NCBI GenBank assembly: GCA_022641775.1
Contig: JALCDS010000012.1
Span: 1 to 46,583, forward strand
DNA from: Clostridiaceae bacterium
GTDB taxonomy: Bacteria > Cyanobacteriota > Vampirovibrionia > Gastranaerophilales > Gastranaerophilaceae
Direction: 5' to 3'
Length of the DNA: 46,583 nt
Shown piece after piece: positions 41,478-46,583 of the stretch (position 1 is the stretch's first letter; every line of letters begins with the position of its first letter). A model generated the notes under the pieces. That model was not told the DNA's origin and did not search any database. It saw nothing but the letters and a program-made list of their open reading frames with translations. The position numbers and the translations under genes are program-made.

Positions 41478-41765
41478 TTACCAAGTTTCAGAACCGAATT
41501 CTTTGAATTTGTTAATAAAGATAAGGAGTTGTTTTTCTCTTGCTTCTATTTTTATGAGTTGAGATTTGTTTTGAACCGAGTTTTTTAAAACTTTACATTC
41601 CAACAGTTCTTCTTTAGCTCTGCGGACTTGTTCCATATCTTTTTCCCGTTTTACGAAATTTCTGGCATGTAAAAGGCATCCTTCAGGAAAATCCAACCAG
41701 TGATTTTCAGGATTTAGGTTGCACATTTTGCAAAGTTTACAGATATCTTTTACCTTATTGCCCAT
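41478..41765 (-). CDS. Small Cys-rich protein with helical tail
   Basis: 95 residues from the ATG at 41765. An N-terminal cluster CKLCKMCNLNPENHWLDFPEGC holds four Cys and one His and looks metal-binding; the rest is a charged coiled helix (ERRAK/EELLEC and REKQLLIFINKFKEFG). A -10 (TATAAT, 41772-41777) lies 6 nt before this ATG, with no Shine-Dalgarno, so a leaderless start is favoured; a second ATG nine codons upstream is the alternative. Its 3' end abuts the GH57 stop. No family recognised. Confidence 0.5.
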   Translation of the reverse strand: MGNKVKDICKLCKMCNLNPENHWLDFPEGCLLHARNFVKREKDMEQVRRAKEELLECKVLKNSVQNKSQLIKIEAREKQLLIFINKFKEFGSETW

Positions 41766-41889
41766 ATTAATATTATATATTTTATTCTTCATAAATTATA
41801 CTAATGTAATATTTCTTAATTTTTGTAAAAAAATAGCAATATTTTTGTTGTTAATTACTTTATATAAGAGTAGTAGTGAAAGGTTATTT

Positions 41890-42696
41890 ATGCAAAGTAA
41901 TGTAGGACAAACTCAAATACCGCAATCGGCAAATGTTCAGACAAATCCGATATCAGCTCAGCCTGTTCAATCAGGTCCTTCTGTTACACCGCCTCCTGTA
42001 CAAGCGCCTATGCCTCAAGGAGGAACAAATCCTAATAATGTTCAAGTTCCGAATTACTCAGGTGTTAATATTCAAATATTTAACCCATCTGTTGCAACTC
42101 CGGGTAGCTCAAATTCATATAATGTAAATGCTCCGTCTTATGGACAACAGCAGCAACCTTATTATGGTCCGGGTTATTATATGAATAATTATAATCAACA
42201 ACCTGCAAAACCGGAAGAACCTAAGACTCCTGAAAGAAAAACAGAAAAAAAAGATGTCGTAGCTTTGACTGATGATTATATCAAGAATTTGGAAAGTTAT
42301 TTGAATTCTAAAGATAAAGCAATCAGGTCACAAGCTGCAAAACAAGTTATAGACAGATTGACAGAAGATCCAAAACGTAAGGATGATCCGGCTTTGAATA
42401 TCTTGGTTGATAAGATGTTGCAGGATCCATCTCAAGAAATTAGAATTATTGCATTGAGTGCATTAGATTCCAGATTAGCAACAGGTGACCAATATGCTGT
42501 TCAAATCTTGAAGAATATGCAAAACTCTAAATCAGGATATGGTGATGATGCATTACAAGCATCAAATATCTTGTTGAAGATGTCCGGCAAAACTATAACG
42601 ACAGATGTTGAAGTTCCGCCTGATAAAAAGAAAGCTCAACCACAACAACAGGCAAAAATTCAGGAAGCTCCAAAACAACCGGAACAAGCAAAATAA
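41890..42696 (+). CDS. HEAT-like repeat protein with Gln/Pro-rich N-terminus
   Basis: 268 residues from the ATG at 41890 (AAAGG upstream). Residues 1-115 are low complexity, rich in Gln, Pro, Asn, Tyr and Ser, and likely disordered. Residues about 130-235 form three or four HEAT/ARM-like helical pairs (LESYLNSKDKAIRSQAAKQVIDRL; LVDKMLQDPSQEIRIIALSALDSRL; QILKNMQNSKSGYGDDALQASNIL). A Lys/Gln/Pro tail ends the chain. HEAT stacks bind proteins; partners unknown. It is 13 nt upstream of the 155-aa gene and shares its terminator. Confidence 0.65.
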   Translation: MQSNVGQTQIPQSANVQTNPISAQPVQSGPSVTPPPVQAPMPQGGTNPNNVQVPNYSGVNIQIFNPSVATPGSSNSYNVNAPSYGQQQQPYYGPGYYMNNYNQQPAKPEEPKTPERKTEKKDVVALTDDYIKNLESYLNSKDKAIRSQAAKQVIDRLTEDPKRKDDPALNILVDKMLQDPSQEIRIIALSALDSRLATGDQYAVQILKNMQNSKSGYGDDALQASNILLKMSGKTITTDVEVPPDKKKAQPQQQAKIQEAPKQPEQAK

Positions 42697-42709
42697 CGGA
42701 AAATAATAT

Positions 42710-43177
42710 ATGAATGTGTTATCAGCAATAAAAAATAATTATGGAAAATATATCGCAAAAGGTGTAGGCGTTGCGGCGTTGAGCCTTTGTGCGTATGATT
42801 CACATGTATTAGGCAAAATAAAAGCTGATGAGTATGCACAGCATCAGGATTCTGAAAATGCGTATGATGCGTTTAGCCCGACACAATATCTTGCAAAGCC
42901 GAGTATTGTTGTTTCAAAAATGAAAGATGCAGTTTATCATTATTCTTTGGAAGAAAATGTAAGGCACTTCTTTAATTCAGCTATTGGCTATTTTGAAGGT
43001 TTTGGCTCTGAACTTGTATCAAATGCTGTACCGTTTACATTAGGTGTCGGAGCATTGCTGACAAAGGGCAAATGGTGCAAAGGTTTTGCTTGGGGTACGG
43101 CAGCGTATGGAGCTTTTGTCTTTTTGAAAGACGGCTTGGGGCTTGGACATGCAAGCGATTTGAGTAAAAAGTTTTAA
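42710..43177 (+). CDS. Membrane-associated protein of unknown function
   Basis: 155 residues. Hydrophobic segments near the N-terminus (about 17-30, GVGVAALSLCAYDSH) and toward the C-terminus (about 105-140, VPFTLGVGALLTKG and FAWGTAAYGAFVFLK). No recognised family. The arrangement of Gly/Ala-rich helices with short charged ends resembles the other lineage-specific membrane proteins in this window. Second gene of a two-gene unit after the HEAT-like protein, ended by a strong terminator. Confidence 0.55.
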   Translation: MNVLSAIKNNYGKYIAKGVGVAALSLCAYDSHVLGKIKADEYAQHQDSENAYDAFSPTQYLAKPSIVVSKMKDAVYHYSLEENVRHFFNSAIGYFEGFGSELVSNAVPFTLGVGALLTKGKWCKGFAWGTAAYGAFVFLKDGLGLGHASDLSKKF

Positions 43178-43180
43178 AAC

Positions 43181-43214
43181 AAAAAACACCTGATTTTTTA
43201 TCAGGTGTTTTTTT
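43181..43214. terminator. Terminator shared by convergent genes
   Basis: AAAAAACACCTGA (43181-43193) pairs with TCAGGTGTTTTTT (43201-43213), with A/T tails on both strands. Serves the 155-aa gene and the convergent 446-aa gene. Confidence 0.8.
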
Positions 43215-43229
43215 ATGTGTAGTTATTTT

Positions 43230-44570
43230 TTATTTTGATTGTTTTTGATCTGCTTCAAATGCAAGTTGTTTTTCAATATCTTTTTTAACTTGGAAATCTT
43301 GCTTTTTACCGCCGGCATATCTTGAGGCTACCATCAAGGCAGGAACTGCTATACCAAGCGCGCCTACACATGCTCCGATGTTTTTCAAAACAGAGATTCT
43401 CTTTAGTTTTTTAACTTGTTTCAAAAATTCGTTCAAGGCTTTTTCTTCATTAGGGAATTTTTGGTGTAGCTTTGAATGTTCAAATTGTTCTTCAAGTTTT
43501 GCGAGTTTTCTGTTTACACCTTTTACTTGTCCTATACTTACGTAGTATCTTGTATCAATTGCATCAGAATCTTTTACGGTTTTTAAGATGTCTGATTTCT
43601 TTGCCATTTGAACGACAAAGTTGTCTTTATTGTTGTTGATAAATTCGTAAATTTCAGCATCAGATTTGTCCATAACAGAATCAAATTCTTTCAAACTGTT
43701 TTTTAAAGTACCATCTTTGAAGGCTTTTTTGAGTTCTTCTGATTCAATTACTCTTGAATCTAAGTCGATTGATCTGTTATATTTTCTTTCGGATTTGTCT
43801 TCAAAGTGTTCTTGAATTCTTTGGCCTGCAAAATATACAAAACCCCAGAACGCACCTTCTTTGATTACGTAGCCCATAAAATCTTGTTTGTTTCTGGCTT
43901 GTGTCAATCTTTCTGTTGTGATTGCACCATCTACAATCATAAGGTTTTTAACAGGGGAGAACATAAAGTCCTGTAATCCTGTGAAACTAGGCTTCTTTGC
44001 ATTTTGTTTGTGAACCGCACTAAATGCAGGCGAAGTCATTGCACTTTTAGCTGAATTTTGTGTTTTTTCTTCTTGTTGCTTTAATAAAATATCTTTTTTA
44101 ATAGCTGCTTCTGTTGCTTTATGTCTGTATTTTGTAAGTCCCCAATATGAAGCTATTGTCAAAAGTGTTGATACAGCGAATTTTCCAATAGTCAAACCTT
44201 TGAATAAACTTTGTTTCTTTGAAACGTTTTCAAGACTTTTAGCAATTTCATCATTTGCTGCGAATTTTTTAGCTTTCTCTAAAATATCTTTATTCTTTAA
44301 AATTCTGACATCAACTTTCGGATCAAGTTTTAGAGATTTGAACAATGTCAAATCCAAAATCTTTTTATAGGCGGGAATCCCGAAAAGCCAAATGGCTTGA
44401 GTTCCAAATTCGTCCATAAATCTGTCTTTGCCCTCGTATTTGTCTCCAACGGCATAAGAACCGGCTGTGAGACCGAGGCTGTTTGCAACATCTTTCATTG
44501 CAAGTGGTACTAATGAATTATTATTACCAAGGGTAGAATATATTTTACCTACTGTTACTGGTGATAACAT
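43230..44570 (-). CDS. Lineage-type membrane protein with internal PSFTG motif
   Basis: 446 residues. It starts MLSPVTVGKIYSTLGNNN and has three or four hydrophobic segments: about 55-68 (AIWLFGIPAY), 128-145 (IGKFAVSTLLTIASYWGL), 228-245 (GAFWGFVYFAG) and 402-422 (ISVLKNIGACVGALGIAVPALMVA, weakly). Between the first and second halves sits KKPSFTG (192-198), the same short motif found near the N-termini of the tagged proteins, here followed by a new domain (LQDFMFSPVKNLMIVDGAI). Charged helices follow. No known family. AAAGGA lies before the ATG. Its leader carries an unusual structured element (44593-44703). Confidence 0.6.
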   Translation of the reverse strand: MLSPVTVGKIYSTLGNNNSLVPLAMKDVANSLGLTAGSYAVGDKYEGKDRFMDEFGTQAIWLFGIPAYKKILDLTLFKSLKLDPKVDVRILKNKDILEKAKKFAANDEIAKSLENVSKKQSLFKGLTIGKFAVSTLLTIASYWGLTKYRHKATEAAIKKDILLKQQEEKTQNSAKSAMTSPAFSAVHKQNAKKPSFTGLQDFMFSPVKNLMIVDGAITTERLTQARNKQDFMGYVIKEGAFWGFVYFAGQRIQEHFEDKSERKYNRSIDLDSRVIESEELKKAFKDGTLKNSLKEFDSVMDKSDAEIYEFINNNKDNFVVQMAKKSDILKTVKDSDAIDTRYYVSIGQVKGVNRKLAKLEEQFEHSKLHQKFPNEEKALNEFLKQVKKLKRISVLKNIGACVGALGIAVPALMVASRYAGGKKQDFQVKKDIEKQLAFEADQKQSK

Positions 44571-44592
44571 TTTGTCCTTTTTCTTTCCGACA

Positions 44593-44703
44593 GGATTTTA
44601 TATAAATGAACTTATTTTTATATAAAAGTCCTTCCATCATAAAGTATTACAGACCCCATACTAAGTTCATGAGCTTAACGAGAGGGGCATTCGCCTTTAT
44701 GAT
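44593..44703 (-). promoter_or_regulatory. Structured leader, riboswitch-like, of the 446-aa protein gene
   Basis: Given in plus-strand letters. Outer stem ATCATAAAG/CTTTATGAT (44636-44644 with 44695-44703), inner CCCC/GGGG (44654-44657, 44684-44687), and apical hairpin AAGTT-CATG-AGCTT (44663-44676). Nearer the gene is a second hairpin with arms TTTTATATAAA/TTTATATAAAA (44596-44606, 44617-44627). Its loop ATGAACTTA (44606-44614) is the exact complement of TAAGTTCAT (44662-44670) in the apical hairpin, allowing a mutually exclusive or kissing pairing. It matches no riboswitch class that I can recall. Strand is inferred from the gene it precedes. Confidence 0.45.
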
Positions 44704-44810
44704 TTGTCGTCGTATATTGTTATATGTCATAATTTTTACCATCACTTTCTTTTTAAATGTTGTAAATATTTTTATTGCCTGTTTTTCTCAATATTTTTAC
44801 GATTTTTAAC

Positions 44811-44938
44811 AAAAAAATAAGACCTTCAAAATTAAAGGTCTTGTTTCAATCTTATTTCTTCAACGTAAATCTGAAGTCTTATTGTTTAACAAGCCTTTAA
44901 AATCAAAATCTACGTCGTAATTCAATTAAATTAATCAT
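44811..44938 (-). ncRNA. Candidate small RNA, about 128 nt
   Basis: Reverse strand, from a promoter at 44945-44972 to a terminator (stem AAGACCTT/AAGGTCTT, 44835-44842 with 44819-44826, then seven T). Upstream of the terminator three helices stack into one long imperfect hairpin: CTTGTT/AACAAG, CAAT/ATTG and CTTCA/TGAAG, separated by internal loops. No open reading frame of useful size is inside. The base of the hairpin overlaps the terminator's 5' arm by three bases, so an attenuator is an alternative reading. Confidence 0.5.
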
Positions 44939-44944
44939 ATTTCT

Positions 44945-44972
44945 ATTATAAAATAAATATTTTATTTGTAAA
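44945..44972 (-). promoter_or_regulatory. Promoter of the candidate small RNA
   Basis: Reverse strand: TTTACA (44967-44972), 16-bp spacer, TATAAT (44945-44950). There is no protein-coding gene within 370 bp downstream, and a terminator lies about 100 nt after the predicted start. Confidence 0.55.
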
Positions 44973-44977
44973 TATGT

Positions 44978-45005
44978 TTGTTGATATTGATTTTTATAGT
45001 AAAAT
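44978..45005 (+). promoter_or_regulatory. Possible promoter of glmU
   Basis: TTGTTG (44978-44983), 16-bp spacer, TAAAAT (45000-45005), then AAGGAGAG and the ATG at 45028. It is divergent from the small-RNA promoter 6 bp away. Confidence 0.4.
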
Positions 45006-45027
45006 TTATTTTATTAAGGAGAGAACA

Positions 45028-46305
45028 ATGGATATTAAATCAATAATTTTAGCCGCCGGAAAAGGTACAAGAATGAAGTCTGAAACTTCAAAAGTTTTGC
45101 ATGAAATTATGGGGAAACCTCTTTTGGGTTACGTTTTGGATAATGTTAAAAATATAGCAAGTGAAAATTTTGTAATTGTAGGACATAAAGCGGAACAAGT
45201 TACTGATTATGTAGAAAAAAATTATAAAAATTCAAAAACTATTCTTCAAAGCCCGCAATTAGGTACGGGACATGCTGTTTCTATGGCATGCAAGTATTTG
45301 GAGAATTTTGACGGAAATATTTTGATTCTTTGCGGGGATACTCCGTTGATTACAGAAGAAACTTTAAAGAAATTTATTGAATATCACAATTCTTCAAACT
45401 CTGATTTGACTGTTATGAGTGCAATTTTTGACAATCCTACAAATTACGGTCGTATAATCAGAGAAAGTGACAATTCTCTGAAATGTATAGTGGAAGAAAA
45501 AGATGCAACACCTGCTCAAAAAGCTGTTAAAGAAGTTAATGCAGGAATTTATTGTATAAATTGGGCAAAAGTAAAAGGTGCATTTAGTGATTTGAAAACA
45601 AACAATGCGCAAGGTGAATATTATCTGACAGATATTATTGCTTGGGGCAAAAATTCCGGATTAAGTGTTAAAGCTTATACAATGGATGAAAACAGCGAAA
45701 TTTACGGTATAAATTCGCGTATAAATCTTGCAGAAGCCTCAAAAATTATGAATCAAAGAACCTTGTCAAAACTTATGACAAACGGTGTAACTATTGTCGA
45801 TACAGATTCCACTTGGATATCTGAAGATACTCAAATCGGGACTGATACTGTGATTTTACCTTTTACTTATATTGAAGGTAAAAATATTATCGGGAAAAAT
45901 TGTAAAATCGGACCGTGTGCTCATCTTAGAGGTGGAGTTGAAGTTGCAGACAACATAAAAATAGGAAACTTTGTAGAAGTTAAAAAATCTAAAATAAATT
46001 CCAATACAAATGTCGGACATCTTTCCTATATTGGAGATAGCGAACTCGGTGAACGTGTAAATATCGGGGCCGGAACTATTACTGCTAATTACAATCCTTT
46101 AACAAAAGAAAAATCAAAAACTGTTCTTGGCGATGATGTAAAAATAGGTTCAAATACAGTATTGGTTGCTCCTGTAATTTTAGAACAAGGTGTAAATGTC
46201 GGAGCCGGCAGTGTTATTACAAAAAATATAAAGGCTTGGTCACTTGCTTTGACTCGTTCACCTTTAAGAATTCTTGAAAATTGGGTAAAAAGTAAACTTA
46301 AATAA
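45028..46305 (+). CDS. glmU: Bifunctional GlcN-1-P acetyltransferase / UDP-GlcNAc pyrophosphorylase
   Basis: Makes UDP-GlcNAc for peptidoglycan and lipid A. 425 residues (450-460 is usual, so the C-terminal tail is short). The ATG at 45028 with AAGGAGAG is chosen over an upstream ATG because the protein begins at the nucleotidyltransferase motif IILAAGKGTRMKS. The N-terminal domain shows ILQSPQLGTGHAV and ILCGDTPLI. The left-handed beta-helix domain starts about residue 245, with GPCAHLRGG, IGNFVEVKKSKI, HLSYIGDSELGE and GAGTITANYN, all acetyltransferase active-site segments. Convergent with the RSH gene, stop codons adjacent. Confidence 0.95.
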   Translation: MDIKSIILAAGKGTRMKSETSKVLHEIMGKPLLGYVLDNVKNIASENFVIVGHKAEQVTDYVEKNYKNSKTILQSPQLGTGHAVSMACKYLENFDGNILILCGDTPLITEETLKKFIEYHNSSNSDLTVMSAIFDNPTNYGRIIRESDNSLKCIVEEKDATPAQKAVKEVNAGIYCINWAKVKGAFSDLKTNNAQGEYYLTDIIAWGKNSGLSVKAYTMDENSEIYGINSRINLAEASKIMNQRTLSKLMTNGVTIVDTDSTWISEDTQIGTDTVILPFTYIEGKNIIGKNCKIGPCAHLRGGVEVADNIKIGNFVEVKKSKINSNTNVGHLSYIGDSELGERVNIGAGTITANYNPLTKEKSKTVLGDDVKIGSNTVLVAPVILEQGVNVGAGSVITKNIKAWSLALTRSPLRILENWVKSKLK

Positions 46306-46583
46306 TTAATGAGTTTTCTTTTGCGGACGTTTTGTATTCTTTCCTTTTACGCTTCTTGAATTTGAATGGCTGCCGAAAGATGTTTGGATACGTTTTACGC
46401 TATATACATCAGGAATTGCTTGGATACTTGCGATTACTTTTTTTAGGGTGTCAATATTATCCAATTCAATACCGAGTTCAATAATTCCTATTCTGTTATT
46501 TTTTGATTTTACATTTGCATAATTGATATTGGTATTGTTATCAGAAACGGCTGCGATGACATCTTTTAACAGACCGATTTTTT
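46306..46583 (-). CDS. RelA/SpoT-family (p)ppGpp synthetase/hydrolase, C-terminal ACT domain (partial)
   Basis: Open to the right edge, so only the last 91 residues are present. They read IGLLKDVIAAVSDNNTNIN, then RIGIIELGIELDNIDTLKKVIASIQAIPDVYSVKR, the ACT domain that ends long RSH proteins and senses amino acids or the ribosome. A basic extension of about 27 residues (Ser/Asn/Lys/Arg-rich, ending KRPQKKTH) follows the ACT domain, longer than usual. Stringent-response role known for the family; synthetase and hydrolase domains lie outside the window. Confidence 0.88.
   Translation of the reverse strand, partial: KIGLLKDVIAAVSDNNTNINYANVKSKNNRIGIIELGIELDNIDTLKKVIASIQAIPDVYSVKRIQTSFGSHSNSRSVKGKNTKRPQKKTH

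Noticed and set aside
44606-44809. 67-codon frame with hydrophobic C-terminus on the + strand
   Set aside because: It lies across the structured leader and both hairpins, has no ribosome site, and its N-terminal composition is not protein-like. More likely chance.
1-46583. CRISPR arrays, transposases, rRNA genes, integrases
   Set aside because: Looked for on both strands; no spaced direct repeats, DDE or tyrosine-recombinase proteins or rRNA segments seen.

Overview
The window looks like a chromosomal contig from an AT-rich, diderm (LPS-making) bacterium of the non-photosynthetic cyanobacterial relatives, most probably the gut order Gastranaerophilales (Melainabacteria/Vampirovibrionia). This placement is inference. 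It rests on the combination of a Kdo transferase (outer membrane) with a ClpC-type unfoldase, a tRNA-Glu with the G1.U72/A73 acceptor end I recall from cyanobacteria and plastids, GH57/DUF3536 and glycogen-synthase-like enzymes, and several proteins with a short N-terminal 'I-S-F-T-G' type signature that I associate with this lineage. No photosynthesis, CRISPR, transposase or rRNA gene was seen.

Layout. 1-1.7 kb: the 3' end of valS runs directly into two decayed tailed-phage head genes (protease/scaffold and major capsid), followed by tRNA-Leu(CAA). 1.9-7 kb: a secreted protein, waaA and folK fired from divergent promoters, a BaiN/HI0933-type flavoprotein overlapping folK, and a nucleoside transporter. 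7-10 kb: an 881-aa glycogen-synthase-like protein with an altered active-site motif, then tRNA-Glu. 10-18 kb: clpC, a PilC/GspF protein, a TPR protein with pth, an HTH protein, tRNA-Lys inside an odd inverted-repeat setting, a zinc-ribbon protein and cutA. 18-25 kb: a secreted barrel-like protein, a secreted pentapeptide protein, and a tightly coupled three-gene operon (pentapeptide protein, HAD phosphatase-like protein, kinase-like protein) whose members share an N-terminal signature although their folds are unrelated. 25-35 kb: two MFS exporters, tRNA-Leu(CAG), small membrane proteins, a GT-C-like membrane glycosyltransferase and an M16 peptidase carrying the same signature. 35-47 kb: deoB, a Thermotoga-type ferredoxin, ATP-dependent PEP carboxykinase, a GH57 enzyme, HEAT-like and lineage-specific membrane proteins, glmU, and the ACT end of a RelA/SpoT protein.

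Functionally the housekeeping genes point to a fermentative heterotroph that scavenges nucleosides (CNT transporter plus phosphopentomutase), handles alpha-glucans (GT5-like, GH57) and runs PEP carboxykinase. The most interesting material is (1) the shared N-terminal tag and its operon, (2) a structured leader before a lineage-specific membrane protein and a neighbouring small-RNA-like transcription unit at 44.6-45.0 kb, (3) several genes whose start codon lies 6-7 nt after a -10 box (leaderless mRNAs), and (4) the phage relic fused to valS. All functional calls are by eye from protein motifs; no database search was run.
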